Assembly: GCA_900110395.1 (NCBI GenBank)
Contig: FODP01000002.1
Location: forward strand, 372,001-436,000
Origin: Rhodospirillales bacterium URHD0017
GTDB lineage: Bacteria; Pseudomonadota; Alphaproteobacteria; Reyranellales; Reyranellaceae
Direction: 5' to 3'
Length of the DNA: 64,000 bases
Below are positions 35,833-44,299 of the stretch, piece by piece. Position numbers and translations under genes: made by a program. Each line of letters begins with the position of its first letter. The first letter of the stretch is position 1. Below the pieces are notes generated by a model, which was not told where the DNA came from, ran no database searches, and saw only the letters and a list, made by a program, of their open reading frames with translations.

Positions 35833-37761
35833 TCACCGCCCCGTATCCTGCACCGCATAGCGCGGCCATTCGTGCGCTGCGATCTGGTCGAGCGACAGCG
35901 TCGGCTGGCCGAGCCTGATCTGGTAGACCCAGTAGTTGGCGAGCACGCGCTGTACGAAGTCGCGGGTCTCGTGCAGCGGGATCGAGGCGATGTAGAGCAG
36001 CGGGTCCTGGCTCGCGTTCAGCGAGTTGTCCCAGCGGATGACGTTGCCCGGCCCGCCGTTGTAGCCCGCCGCCGTGCGCACCAGGTTGTTGTCGACCTCG
36101 CCCAGCAGCGAGATGATGTAGGCCTGCCCCAGCGCCACGTTGTTCGACGGATCATAAGGATTGCCGCCCGTAGTCTCCGGCGCGTAGCGGTTCGATACCA
36201 GCCGCGCCGTGCCGGGCATCAGCTGCATCAGGCCCATCGCGCCCACCGTCGAGCGCGCCTTGGGATTGAACGCCGACTCCTGGCGCATGAAGCCCCAGAC
36301 CAGGGCGCGGTCGAGCGACCAGCCACCGCTCGGCTGCCACGGCGGCAGCGGATACATTGCGCCGTCATAGCCCTTGATGTTGTGGCGCTGGTCCCAGTTG
36401 GCATTGCCGACGCGCACCGACAGGCCGGGCAGGTTCGCCTTCTGCGCCACCGCCATCACCGTCTCGATGTACTGCGGATCGGCGTCGACCGAGGCGCCGA
36501 ACAGCTCGCGCTCGGCCGCGGTCTGGGCGCCGAGCTGGAACAGGGCAAGCGCGCGCCGGCCGGCGCGGTCGTTCTTCAGCACGTCGGCGCGGCGGCGGTC
36601 GAGCGCCGGCACGTTCCAGTCGGGCTCGATCCTCATGCCGAGCGCCTTCTGGGCGATCAGGCCGTGGAAGGTGCGGCCATGCAATGCCGCCCTCTTGAGA
36701 TAGGGCGCGAACTTCTGCGGGTTGCCGGCCAGCAGGTTGGCGCGGCCGGCCCAGAACGAGCCTGCCGAGAGTGTCCACGACGAGGCCTGGTCGGGCGCAG
36801 CATCGGCCACCGCCTCGAAGCGGCGCGCGGCCTCGGCGTAGTTGCCGGCCTTGAAGGCGGCAAGCCCGGCCGTCCAGTTGGCGTCAGGCGGCATCGAGAC
36901 CTCGACCGGCACCTGCACACCGCGCTGAGAGTCGGCTTCCAGCGCACGGGTCCGCATGCGGCCGCGCCACAGCTCGACCTCCTGCGGGCCCAGCACATCG
37001 ACCGTCGACTTGCGGTCGAGCAGCGCGAAGGCTGCGTTGAACCCGCCATCGTCGGCCATGCCCTGCAGGCGCGCGCGCAGATCGGCCGCTTGGCCGGCAT
37101 CGGCGCCGCGTGTCGTGCGTGCCGCGGCAAAAGTCGGCGAAGGCTGGGCGAAGCCGACAAAGCTCGCCGGCGTGATCTCGGGCGAGCCCGGCGTGCGGCG
37201 CGCCACCGCGAGCCTGTAGATCGCCGGCGCATCGGGATGGTCGTTGTAGTCCTGCAGCCATTGGGCGAGCTCTGGAAACTTCGCCTGGTAGGTCGGGCTC
37301 AACAGGCGCTGGGCGCTGACATAGCCCATCAAGGTCTTGTCCTTGAGCTGGGCGATGTCGGCGTCGGCCTGGCCGAACTGGCCGGATGACTGGGCCTGGA
37401 AGATGCGACGGTAGCGGTCGCGCTCGTCGCTCTCGAGCACCGTCGGCAGATCGGCGACCACGGCCATCTCGTCGAGCTCGATGACCGGCGGCGGCGGCAC
37501 GAAGACCGGACGCTTGGGGACGATGGTGGGGTGCGCGGCGGCCTGCGGCTTGGCGGCAGGGGCCGGCTTGGCGGGGGCGGGCTTGGGCGCCGCCGGATTG
37601 ACGAATGTGGACTTCGCCGGGGGACTGGCAGCGGCCGGGCTGGCGGCCGAATTGTTCGTGGCCGCGGTCTTGGGCGGCTTGGTCTGGGTCTGGGCCAGAG
37701 CCTGTGCCGCCAGCATCGTCACTGCTGCCCCCAGCAGGACGACCGGGACGATATGTTTCAT
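35833..37761 (-). CDS. slt: soluble lytic murein transglycosylase
   Basis: A 642-residue periplasmic enzyme that cleaves peptidoglycan to 1,6-anhydro-muropeptides. Residues 1-23 are a signal peptide (MKHIVPVVLLGAAVTMLAAQ, then ALA). A Pro/Ala-rich linker (24-90) and a long helical superhelix region follow. The C-terminal goose-lysozyme-like domain has catalytic Glu in FMRQESAFNPKARS, then GAMGLMQLMPGTA and AAGYNGGPGNVIRW. The length matches the Slt70 type. The gene is divergent from the rhodanese fusion with 74 bp between starts. Confidence 0.93.
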   Translation of the reverse strand: MKHIVPVVLLGAAVTMLAAQALAQTQTKPPKTAATNNSAASPAAASPPAKSTFVNPAAPKPAPAKPAPAAKPQAAAHPTIVPKRPVFVPPPPVIELDEMAVVADLPTVLESDERDRYRRIFQAQSSGQFGQADADIAQLKDKTLMGYVSAQRLLSPTYQAKFPELAQWLQDYNDHPDAPAIYRLAVARRTPGSPEITPASFVGFAQPSPTFAAARTTRGADAGQAADLRARLQGMADDGGFNAAFALLDRKSTVDVLGPQEVELWRGRMRTRALEADSQRGVQVPVEVSMPPDANWTAGLAAFKAGNYAEAARRFEAVADAAPDQASSWTLSAGSFWAGRANLLAGNPQKFAPYLKRAALHGRTFHGLIAQKALGMRIEPDWNVPALDRRRADVLKNDRAGRRALALFQLGAQTAAERELFGASVDADPQYIETVMAVAQKANLPGLSVRVGNANWDQRHNIKGYDGAMYPLPPWQPSGGWSLDRALVWGFMRQESAFNPKARSTVGAMGLMQLMPGTARLVSNRYAPETTGGNPYDPSNNVALGQAYIISLLGEVDNNLVRTAAGYNGGPGNVIRWDNSLNASQDPLLYIASIPLHETRDFVQRVLANYWVYQIRLGQPTLSLDQIAAHEWPRYAVQDTGR

Positions 37762-37835
37762 AGCGATACCGTAGTGGGAGTTGGCATGGGGCTACAAGCG
37801 CCGGATGGCTATACTGCGGCAAACCGGAGGACCAA

Positions 37836-40037
37836 ATGACCCTGCACCAGGAGCGCGCCGCCGCCGTGCGGCGCCTGATCGACGAAAGCCGCGCCCTCGA
37901 AAAGGCCGGGGTGACCCGTGCAAACCTGGAGAAGATCGGCGGCCTGCTGGCATCGCTCGCCAGCCGCGCCGAGCTCTTCCCGCAGGAGGAATTTCCGTTG
38001 GGCGCCGACGGCGGCATCTATCGCCTGGCCGAGGATCCCGACCATCGCTTCGCGCTCTATGCCTCGGCCGGCGGCGCCGGCAAGAAGGTGCCGCCGCACA
38101 ATCACACGACCTGGGCGATCATCGCCGGCGTGCATGGCGCCGAGCGCAATGTCGTCTACGACCGGCTCTACAACGGCGCGCGCGAGGATCTCGTGCAACT
38201 GCGCGAGGCGCCGGCCAAGGAGAAGACGCTGCGCCGCGGCGACGTCATCTGCTATCTCCCTGAGGACTTCCATCACATCGAGACGCCGGCAGGCTCGGGC
38301 GACGCGCTGCACCTGCATTTCTATGGTCTCAGCCTGGAGCACCTGCCCGACCGCGTGTCGGTCGACATGGCAACCGGCAACGCCAAGCGCTTCATGGCCA
38401 AGGCCAAGATCCTGACGCCGCTGCTCGATGTGAAGCAGGTCAAGGCGATGCTGAAATCCGGCGAGATCTTTGGCTTCTTCGACGTGCGCGAGGAAGGCGA
38501 GTTCTCGATCCAGGGCCATCCGCTGTTCGCGACGCCGCTGCCGCTGTCGAAGCTCGAGCCGCGGGCGTTCGCCCTGCTGCCCGATCCGCATACCCGCATC
38601 GTGCTGATGGACAGCGGCGATGAGGCCCAGGACCCGCAATGGGCTGGCCGCGCCAACCGGGCGGCAGCGAAGCTCTCGCAGCTCGGCTACACGAATGTGG
38701 CCGTCATGAAGGGCGGCCTGAAAGCCTGGCGCGACGCGGGCTGCGAGGTCTTCACCGGCGTCAATGTGCCCAGCAAGGCGTTCGGCGAGGTGGTCGAGCA
38801 CGAGAACGACACGCCGCGCATCGACGCCGCCGACCTGCAGAAGCTGGTCGACGCCAAGACCGACCTGGTGATCCTCGATTCGCGGCCGATGCCGGAGTTC
38901 AACAACATGTCGATCCCGGGCGGCATCGACTGCCCCGGCGCCGAGCTGGTCTATCGCGTAAAGGACTTCGCGCCCGATCCCAAGACGCTGGTCGTCGTGA
39001 ACTGCGCCGGCCGCACGCGCTCGATCATCGGTGCACAATCGCTGATCAATGCCGGCCTGCCCAACAAGGTGATCGCGCTCAAGAACGGCACCATGGGCTG
39101 GCATCTCGCCGGGCTGAAGGTGGCGCGTGGCGAGACCAGGAGCTTCGGGCCGCAGGGCCCGGAGGCCGCGAAGTTCGCCCAGACCGCGGCAGCGAACATC
39201 GCCAGAAAGATGAAGATCAAGAAGATCGACAAGGCCGGCCTCGACAAGCTTTTGGCCAAAGCGGGCCCGCTTCATCTCCTCGATGTGCGCGATCCGGCCG
39301 AATATGCGCAGGGCCATCTGAAGGGCTTCCGCCATGCCGCGGGTGGCCAGCTCGTGCAGGCAACCGATCAATATGTCGGGGCACGCGGGGCCGCCATCGT
39401 GCTGCACGACAATGACGGCGTGCGCGCCACCATGACGGCGCACTGGCTGATGCAGATGAACTGGAGCGAGGTCTACGTCCTCGACCACAAGCCGGCCGCG
39501 AGCGAACTCACGACGGAAGCCGAGCCGCGCTTCCCCAAGGGCTTTGCCGTGCCGACGCCCGCGACAGTCGCACCGGCGGAGCTCGACAAGTCGCTGGAGC
39601 AGGCGCTGGTCATCGATCTCGATACCAGCCTGCGCTATCGCGACGGTCATGTGCCCGGCGCCTGGTTCGCCGTGCGCGCCGGTCTGGCCAGGACCATCCC
39701 CGACATGCTGGCCAAGCAGAAAGGCGTGACGCGCATCGTGCTCGTTTCGCCCGACGGCGAGATCGCGGCTCTTGCGGCGGCTGAAGCGGCGGAGGCCGCG
39801 GGCGGCTTGCCGGTCGCGGTTCTGGCAGGCGGCATGAAGGCGTGGCGCGACGCCAAGCTGCCGGTCGAGGCAGGACACACGCGGATGGCCGATCCGCCGA
39901 CCGACGTGTGGTATCGCCCCTATGACTTCAAAGATAATGTCGAGGCCGCCATGCGGCAGTACCTCGAATGGGAAGTCGATCTCGTCCCGCAGGTGGCCCG
40001 CGACGGCGATGCGAGCTTCAACGTGCTGAAGGGCTGA
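37836..40037 (+). CDS. thiol-dioxygenase-like cupin fused to four rhodanese domains
   Basis: A 733-residue fusion. Residues ~1-180 are a cysteine-dioxygenase-like cupin (PPHNHTTWAIIAGVHGAERN, EDFHHIETPAG). Four rhodanese-type domains follow at about 195-300, 325-430, 460-560 and 580-690. Only the second has an active-site Cys (Cys390 in VVVNCAGRTRS). The equivalent loops of the others read IVLMDSGDEAQ, IVLHDNDGVRA and IVLVSPDGEIA, so they are inactive for persulfide transfer. A C-terminal tail carries WYRPYDFKDNVEAAM. The fusion joins thiol oxidation to sulfane-sulfur handling; the substrate is unknown. The B repeat lies directly after it and the atp operon follows. Confidence 0.88.
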   Translation: MTLHQERAAAVRRLIDESRALEKAGVTRANLEKIGGLLASLASRAELFPQEEFPLGADGGIYRLAEDPDHRFALYASAGGAGKKVPPHNHTTWAIIAGVHGAERNVVYDRLYNGAREDLVQLREAPAKEKTLRRGDVICYLPEDFHHIETPAGSGDALHLHFYGLSLEHLPDRVSVDMATGNAKRFMAKAKILTPLLDVKQVKAMLKSGEIFGFFDVREEGEFSIQGHPLFATPLPLSKLEPRAFALLPDPHTRIVLMDSGDEAQDPQWAGRANRAAAKLSQLGYTNVAVMKGGLKAWRDAGCEVFTGVNVPSKAFGEVVEHENDTPRIDAADLQKLVDAKTDLVILDSRPMPEFNNMSIPGGIDCPGAELVYRVKDFAPDPKTLVVVNCAGRTRSIIGAQSLINAGLPNKVIALKNGTMGWHLAGLKVARGETRSFGPQGPEAAKFAQTAAANIARKMKIKKIDKAGLDKLLAKAGPLHLLDVRDPAEYAQGHLKGFRHAAGGQLVQATDQYVGARGAAIVLHDNDGVRATMTAHWLMQMNWSEVYVLDHKPAASELTTEAEPRFPKGFAVPTPATVAPAELDKSLEQALVIDLDTSLRYRDGHVPGAWFAVRAGLARTIPDMLAKQKGVTRIVLVSPDGEIAALAAAEAAEAAGGLPVAVLAGGMKAWRDAKLPVEAGHTRMADPPTDVWYRPYDFKDNVEAAMRQYLEWEVDLVPQVARDGDASFNVLKG

Positions 40038-40042
40038 TCATC

Positions 40043-40102
40043 GGAGCGCGGACCTCCAGGTCCGCTCAAGATTCATGAGGCGGACCTGGAGGTCCGCGCT
40101 CC
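40043..40102. repeat. family B palindromic repeat, copy 1
   Basis: Perfect 23-bp arms at 40043-40065 and 40080-40102, beginning GGAGCGCGGACCTCCAGGTC, with a 14-base loop. Each arm contains an internal GCGGACCT/AGGTCCGC hairpin. It lies between the rhodanese fusion and atpI, ending 20 bp before the atpI start. The second copy is nested in family A copy 2 at 45931. Confidence 0.85.
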
Positions 40103-40121
40103 ATATAAGTGATTGATTCAT

Positions 40122-40484
40122 ATGGCGAATCCCCCGGACCCCGAAGGCGATCGCCGGCGCGTCGAGGACATCGACGCGCGCCTCAAGGCAGCGCGCGGAA
40201 AAATCGAAAAACCGCGGCCGAACAATGGGGTAAGTAGCGGAATGTCGCACCGCCAGACAGGCGTTGCGTATCGAGTGTTGGTGGATATGATCGCGGGCCT
40301 TTTGGTCGGGGGGTTCCTCGGCTATTGGCTCGACCGCTGGTTGGGTTGGGCGCCCTGGTCGTTGGTGACGGGCCTGGTTCTGGGTTTCGCCGCGGGCGTC
40401 AACAATGCCTGGCGCGCCATTCGGGACTACTCGAGGGACGCCAACAAGGCAGGGGGGAGCGACGAAGAGCGCCGCCTGCCCTGA
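40122..40484 (+). CDS. atpI: ATP synthase assembly protein AtpI
   Basis: A 120-residue small membrane protein. A hydrophilic basic N terminus of about 45 residues precedes two transmembrane helices (LVDMIAGLLVGGFLGYWLDR and PWSLVTGLVLGFAAGVNNAW), the AtpI pattern. It assists c-ring assembly or Mg2+ handling for the F0 sector. It is the first gene of the atpI-B-E-F'-F operon. There is no strong ribosome site before ATG 40122; a family B repeat ends 20 bp upstream and may influence expression. Confidence 0.88.
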   Translation: MANPPDPEGDRRRVEDIDARLKAARGKIEKPRPNNGVSSGMSHRQTGVAYRVLVDMIAGLLVGGFLGYWLDRWLGWAPWSLVTGLVLGFAAGVNNAWRAIRDYSRDANKAGGSDEERRLP

Positions 40485-40529
40485 AGCGGTTGGGCGTAAG
40501 ATCGACGTGTTGGGGACGAGGTAAGCCAA

Positions 40530-41255
40530 ATGCATAGCCCGATGGAGCAGTTCGAGATCAAGCGGCTGCTCCACCTGAATCTCTTTGGCATCGACGCCTC
40601 TTTCACGAATTCATCGACCTGGATGATCATCGCCGTGATCCTGGCGACCGCGGTGTTCGTGTGGGGCATGCGCCAGCGCGCGCTGGTGCCGGGCCGCCTG
40701 CAGTCGGTTGCCGAGCTGGGCTACGAGTTCGTCGCCGGCATGGTGCGCGACAACGTGGGCGACGGCGGCAAGAAGTACTTCCCGTTCATCCTCACCCTCT
40801 TCATCTTCATCCTGTTCTGCAACGTGCTGGGCATGGTGCCCTACTCGTTCACACCGACCAGCCACATCGTCGTCACCTTCGCCATGGCGGCCTTCGTGTT
40901 CATCGGCGTCACCATCATCGGCTTCGCCAGGCACGGCATGCATTTCCTCTCGTTGTTCGTGCCGAAGGGCGTGCCGTTCGCGCTGCTGCTGCTCCTGGTG
41001 CCGATCGAGATCATTTCCTACTTCATCCGCCCGTTCAGCCTCTCCATCCGGCTGTTCGCCAACATGCTGGCCGGCCACACCATGCTGAAGGTGTTCGGCG
41101 GCTTCGTGGTCATGCTGGGCATCATCGGCGGCTGGGCGCCGCTTGCCTTCATCGTCGTGTTCACCGGCCTGGAACTGCTGATCGCATTCCTGCAGGCCTA
41201 CGTGTTCGCGATCCTGACCTGCCTTTACCTGAACGACGCAGTTCATCTTCACTGA
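40530..41255 (+). CDS. atpB: ATP synthase F0 subunit a
   Basis: A 241-residue subunit a with five to six membrane helices. It forms the proton half-channels next to the c ring. The essential Arg lies in the segment FSLSIRLFANMLAGHTMLKV, followed by the C-terminal helix GLELLIAFLQAYVFAILTCL. It begins MHSPMEQFEIKRL, typical for alphaproteobacteria. It lies 45 bp after atpI and 41 bp before atpE. Confidence 0.96.
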   Translation: MHSPMEQFEIKRLLHLNLFGIDASFTNSSTWMIIAVILATAVFVWGMRQRALVPGRLQSVAELGYEFVAGMVRDNVGDGGKKYFPFILTLFIFILFCNVLGMVPYSFTPTSHIVVTFAMAAFVFIGVTIIGFARHGMHFLSLFVPKGVPFALLLLLVPIEIISYFIRPFSLSIRLFANMLAGHTMLKVFGGFVVMLGIIGGWAPLAFIVVFTGLELLIAFLQAYVFAILTCLYLNDAVHLH

Positions 41256-41296
41256 TCCCAATCACTGACAAATCCATCGACTGAAAGGAAATCGAA

Positions 41297-41524
41297 ATGG
41301 ACGCTTCTGCAGCCAAGCTCATCGGTGCCGGTCTGGCCACCATCGCCCTCGCCGGCGTCGGCGTCGGCATCGGCAACATCTTCGGCAGCTTCGTGGCGGG
41401 CGCGCTGCGCAATCCCGAGGCCGCTCCCCGCGTGTTCGGCAACGTGCTCCTGGGCTTCGCGCTCACGGAAGCCGTGGCGCTGTTCGCGCTGGTCATCGCC
41501 TTCATGATCCTGTTCGTGTTCTAA
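41297..41524 (+). CDS. atpE: ATP synthase F0 subunit c
   Basis: A 75-residue two-helix hairpin that forms the rotor ring. Helix 1 is [20 protein letters not shown] with a GxGxG packing pattern. The polar loop RNPEAAP is canonical. The ion-binding Glu lies in helix 2 ([18 protein letters not shown]), consistent with proton coupling. AGGAAA-type ribosome site upstream. Next gene starts 8 bp after the stop. Confidence 0.97.
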   Translation: MDASAAKLIGAGLATIALAGVGVGIGNIFGSFVAGALRNPEAAPRVFGNVLLGFALTEAVALFALVIAFMILFVF

Positions 41525-41532
41525 GCACGACG

Positions 41533-42129
41533 ATGCGTAGACAAGCCTACGGTGCGTTCACTGCCGGCCTCGCCGCGTTCGTGGCGAGCAGCACGGCTAT
41601 GGCGAAGGAAGGGTCGGGCGGCATGCCGCAGCTCGACTATCACAGCTTCGCACCGCAGCTCGTCTGGCTCGCGATCGCCTTCCTGGGGCTTTACTTCGTG
41701 ATGTCGAGGCTGGCGATCCCCGCGATCTCCGACACCATCGAGATGCGCCAGGGCAAGATCCAGGGCGATCTCGACGCCGCCGAGAAGGCCAACGAGGACA
41801 CGCGTGGCCTGGTCGCGGCATACGAGAAGCGGCTGGCCGACACCCGCGAGGAAGCACGCAAGCTGATGCGTGAGCGCGGCGAGGCCGACAGCGCTGCGGC
41901 AGCGGCGCGGCTGCAGGCTGTGCACGACAAGCTCGCGGCGCAGATCGGCGAAGCCGAGAAGCGCATCGCCGCCCAGCGTGACGACGTCATGCGCGGGCTC
42001 GAGCACATGGCCGCGGACATCGGCCAGGACGTCTATGCCAAGCTCGCCGGCCAGCCGGCCGACCAGGCGGCGCTCGCCGCCAAGATCGCGACGGCCGCTC
42101 CAGAAACAAGAGGGGGAGGCAGCCGATGA
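41533..42129 (+). CDS. atpF': ATP synthase F0 subunit b'
   Basis: A 198-residue peripheral-stalk subunit. It has a longer N terminus than b (a signal-like AFTAGLAAFVASSTAMA before the membrane anchor LVWLAIAFLGLYFVMSRLAI). A long charged coiled coil follows (EKANEDTRGLVAAYEKRLAD). The split b'/b arrangement is characteristic of alphaproteobacteria and phototrophs. It overlaps atpF by 4 bases. Confidence 0.93.
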   Translation: MRRQAYGAFTAGLAAFVASSTAMAKEGSGGMPQLDYHSFAPQLVWLAIAFLGLYFVMSRLAIPAISDTIEMRQGKIQGDLDAAEKANEDTRGLVAAYEKRLADTREEARKLMRERGEADSAAAAARLQAVHDKLAAQIGEAEKRIAAQRDDVMRGLEHMAADIGQDVYAKLAGQPADQAALAAKIATAAPETRGGGSR

Positions 42130-42653
42130 TCGGCACGGCATGGGCGGCCGACGCCGCACACAGCGAGAGCTTCTTCTCCGATCCGGCGTTCTGGGTCGCG
42201 GTCGCCTTCTTCCTGTTCTTCGCGCTGGCGGGCAAGGCCCTGTGGGGCCGCATCTCCGCCATGCTCGACAAGCGTTCGACCGACATCGCCAAGGCGCTGG
42301 CCGATGCCGCGCGCCTGCGCGAGGAAGCGATGAAGGCCAGGCAGGACGCCGAGCGCACGCTCGGCCAGGCTCAGGCCGAAGGGGCAGAGATCCTGAAGCA
42401 GGCGCGCGAGGAAGCCGAGCGCATGCAGGCCCGCGCCGCCCAGAATCTGGTGACGGCCGTGGCGCTGCGCGAGCAGCAGGCGCTGGACCGCATCGCCCAG
42501 TCGGAAGCGGCCGCCACCAAGGACGTGCGCGACACCGCCGTCGACGTGGCGCTCTCGGCGACTCGAGCGCTGTTGCGCGAGCAGGTCGGCTCGAGCCGCG
42601 GTGCGGCCCTGGTCGACGAGGCGATCGCGGAGCTGCCGCGCCGCCTGCACTAG
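42126..42653 (+). CDS. atpF: ATP synthase F0 subunit b
   Basis: A 175-residue stalk subunit with one membrane anchor (PAFWVAVAFFLFFALAGKAL) followed by a long amphipathic coiled coil (ARLREEAMKARQDAERTLGQ). It dimerises with b' to hold the F1 head. It is the last gene of the F0 operon; a rho-independent terminator follows at 42704. The F1 genes are not in the window, as expected for alphaproteobacteria, where the F0 and F1 operons are separate. Confidence 0.95.
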   Translation: MIGTAWAADAAHSESFFSDPAFWVAVAFFLFFALAGKALWGRISAMLDKRSTDIAKALADAARLREEAMKARQDAERTLGQAQAEGAEILKQAREEAERMQARAAQNLVTAVALREQQALDRIAQSEAAATKDVRDTAVDVALSATRALLREQVGSSRGAALVDEAIAELPRRLH

Positions 42654-42703
42654 CTGCGTGAATTTGAGGATTGCCCGCAAATAAAAATCGCGGGCTACCT
42701 GGC

Positions 42704-42734
42704 AGCCCCCGTCGCAAGGCGGGGGCTTTTTCTT
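42704..42734 (+). terminator. rho-independent terminator of the atp operon
   Basis: Stem AGCCCCCG/CGGGGGCT (42704-42711 with 42720-42727), 8-base loop, followed by a T-rich run to about 42734. A smaller hairpin GCCCGC/GCGGGC (42673-42695) precedes it. It lies about 50 bp after the atpF stop. Confidence 0.85.
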
Positions 42735-42746
42735 TGCCTTCTCTTG

Positions 42747-42770
42747 TCCTCCCCCGTCATCGGGGGAGGA
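42747..42770. repeat. perfect 10-bp hairpin TCCTCCCCCG-TCAT-CGGGGGAGGA
   Basis: A perfect stem of 10 bp with a TCAT loop directly downstream of the atp terminator. The TCCTCCCC core resembles the hairpins of the larger repeat at 55201. It may be a remnant of that repeat type or an additional terminator. Confidence 0.55.
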
Positions 42771-42845
42771 AGTAAGATCGGGCAAGACGCCGTAACCCTC
42801 ATCGACTAGCGTCGTGGTCCGATTGGTCATCTTTGGGGGCGTTCA

Positions 42846-43160
42846 ATGACTCGTGCATCTCGTGGTCTCGGTGCGACGTTGGCCACCGCCGTCCTGACGC
42901 TCGGCCTGTCGGCCGCAGCGCAGACGGACAATTTCATGAGCGAATGCCAGCAGGGATCGTCCGCGGCGGATCCCGTGAAAGCCTGCACCTGCATGTCGGA
43001 GAAGGTAAGCGGCGCCATCCGCGCCGACGCGATCGCCGCCATGCACACCATGAACACGACCAAGGGCGCGAATGGCGGAGGGCCCGATCCCAAGACGCTG
43101 CCTGCCAACCAGCAGAAGGGCCTCGAGGCGGTGATCGCCGCTCATGGGCAGTGCCGCTAA
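42846..43160 (+). CDS. small secreted cysteine-containing protein
   Basis: A 104-residue protein. Residues 1-25 form a signal peptide (SRGLGATLATAVLTLGLSAA, then AQ). The mature part has four cysteines: one in SECQQG, two in ACTCMSEK and one at the end (GQCR), spaced for two disulfides. The middle is helical. No family is recognised; it resembles the small periplasmic helical-hairpin proteins with a CxC motif seen in alphaproteobacteria. A GGGGGCG precedes the ATG. It stands alone between the atp terminator and the iclR scar. Confidence 0.7.
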   Translation: MTRASRGLGATLATAVLTLGLSAAAQTDNFMSECQQGSSAADPVKACTCMSEKVSGAIRADAIAAMHTMNTTKGANGGGPDPKTLPANQQKGLEAVIAAHGQCR

Positions 43161-43185
43161 GGGCTGGCCCCAACCTGCAATCCCC

Positions 43186-43214
43186 CCATCCATCCCGAAT
43201 TGCGGGATGGATGG
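43186..43214. promoter_or_regulatory. 12-bp-arm palindrome just before the iclR remnant
   Basis: CCATCCATCCCG (43186-43197), loop AATTG, CGGGATGGATGG (43203-43214): perfect arms ending 3 bases before the ATG at 43218. It could be the autoregulatory operator of the IclR-type regulator or an RNA hairpin next to the start. It may also terminate the upstream gene, whose stop is 26 bp away. Confidence 0.5.
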
Positions 43215-43217
43215 AAG

Positions 43218-43586
43218 ATGCCTGAAGACTCCCTGAAGTCGCTGGCCAAGGTGGTCTCGATCCTGGACGCCTTCTCGACTTCGCGGCGCTCGCTGTCGCT
43301 GGCGGAGATCTCGGCCATCAGCGGCTTCCCGCGCAGCACCGCACACCGCCTGGCAGCCTCGATGCGCGACGTCGGGCTGCTCGACCAGGACAGCCATCGC
43401 GACCGCTATCGCCTCGGGCTAAAGCTATTCGAGCTCGGCAACACGGTGCTGGCCAATATGGACTTGCACCGCGAGGCCCGCCCCTTCGTCGACGCTCTCA
43501 GCCAGGTCACCGGCCACCTGGTGCATCTGGCAGTGTTCGACGGACAGCAGGCGATCGTCCGCTCAGCATGCCCGGCATCGCGGTGA
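43218..43586 (+). pseudogene. iclR-family regulator, truncated after about 115 residues
   Basis: The N terminus is a normal IclR winged helix (SLAEISAISGFPRSTAHRLA) followed by the start of the effector domain (ARPFVDALSQVTGHLVHLAV, FDGQQAIV). Family members are about 250 residues. Here homology stops at codon ~115, near base 43557, and 9 unrelated codons lead to a stop. Immediately after the break a different gene fragment (an ABC permease) begins in another frame. This looks like a deletion joining two genes. The DNA-binding domain is intact, so a short DNA-binding product is conceivable. Confidence 0.8.
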
Positions 43587-43819
43587 CGGTGATCCTGGGC
43601 TTCATGTTCTGCTGGAACGCCTTCAACTACCCACTGATGCTGGCCGGCCGCCAGACCTTCCCGGTGACGGTGGGTGCCATCCAGTTCATCTCCTACGAGC
43701 AGGTGCTGTGGGGCAAGATGGCGGCGGCGACCATCGTTGCCGCCCTGCCGCAGCTGGTGCTGAGCCTGATGGTGCAGAAGTGCATTGTCCGCGGTCTCAC
43801 CATGGGCGCGGTGAAATGA
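43559..43819 (+). pseudogene. C-terminal fragment of a sugar ABC transporter permease
   Basis: The frame from about 43559 reads PLSMPGIAVTVILGFMFCWN, then PLMLAGRQTFPVTVGAI and a final GLTMGAVK. This is the C-terminal 80-odd residues of a MalG/carbohydrate-uptake-type inner membrane permease, with the last two membrane helices and the typical ending. The rest of the permease, roughly 200 residues, is missing. It is fused by deletion to the iclR fragment, so a sugar uptake operon once regulated by IclR has largely been lost. The GMC oxidoreductase pair downstream probably belonged to the same catabolic locus. Confidence 0.8.
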
Positions 43820-43846
43820 GGCGGCTGATCGTGTAGAGCAGAGTCG

Positions 43847-44299
43847 ATGGGTAACGACAGTCTTTCCGCGGCCGAGATCGACGCCCTGCGCGAGATCGCC
43901 GGCACGATGGTTCCCGCCGACGCCGCTCTTGGCGTGCCGGGGGCCGACGATCCCGCCATCCTGGCCGACATCGTGAAGTCGATCGGCCGCGACCTGCCGC
44001 TGGTCCGCAAGGCCCTGGCGGAGATCGCGGCCAGGTCCTTCGGCAGTCTCGACCGCGACAAGCGGGAAGCCCTGATCAACGACATGTACGCGAGCCGCGG
44101 GGCGCCGATCGTGGCGCTGGGACGCGTGGTCCTGGGCGCCTACTACCGCGACGACCGCGTCCTGCTCGCCCTGAAGCAGGAGGCCCGCGCGCCCTTCCCC
44201 AAAGGCTACACGCTGGAACAGGGCGACTGGGCCCTGCTCGATGCGGTGCGCGGCCGACCCCCGCTGTGGCGTGACGATCGCAGGGAGCTCGCCAAATGA
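43847..44299 (+). CDS. gluconate 2-dehydrogenase subunit 3-like small subunit
   Basis: A 150-residue helical protein that resembles the small subunit partnering membrane GMC dehydrogenases (gluconate 2-dehydrogenase subunit 3 family). It begins SLSAAEIDALREIAGTMVPA and ends LLDAVRGRPPLWRDD. No Tat or Sec signal is visible at the N terminus, whereas many relatives have one. It overlaps the GMC gene by 4 bases (ATGA), so the two form a complex by inference. It may assist export or FAD loading of the large subunit. Confidence 0.75.
   Translation: MGNDSLSAAEIDALREIAGTMVPADAALGVPGADDPAILADIVKSIGRDLPLVRKALAEIAARSFGSLDRDKREALINDMYASRGAPIVALGRVVLGAYYRDDRVLLALKQEARAPFPKGYTLEQGDWALLDAVRGRPPLWRDDRRELAK

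Noticed and set aside
37809-39878. 689-codon minus-strand frame opposite the rhodanese fusion
   Set aside because: Antisense of a protein with recognisable cupin and rhodanese motifs; no plausible domain in the reverse translation.
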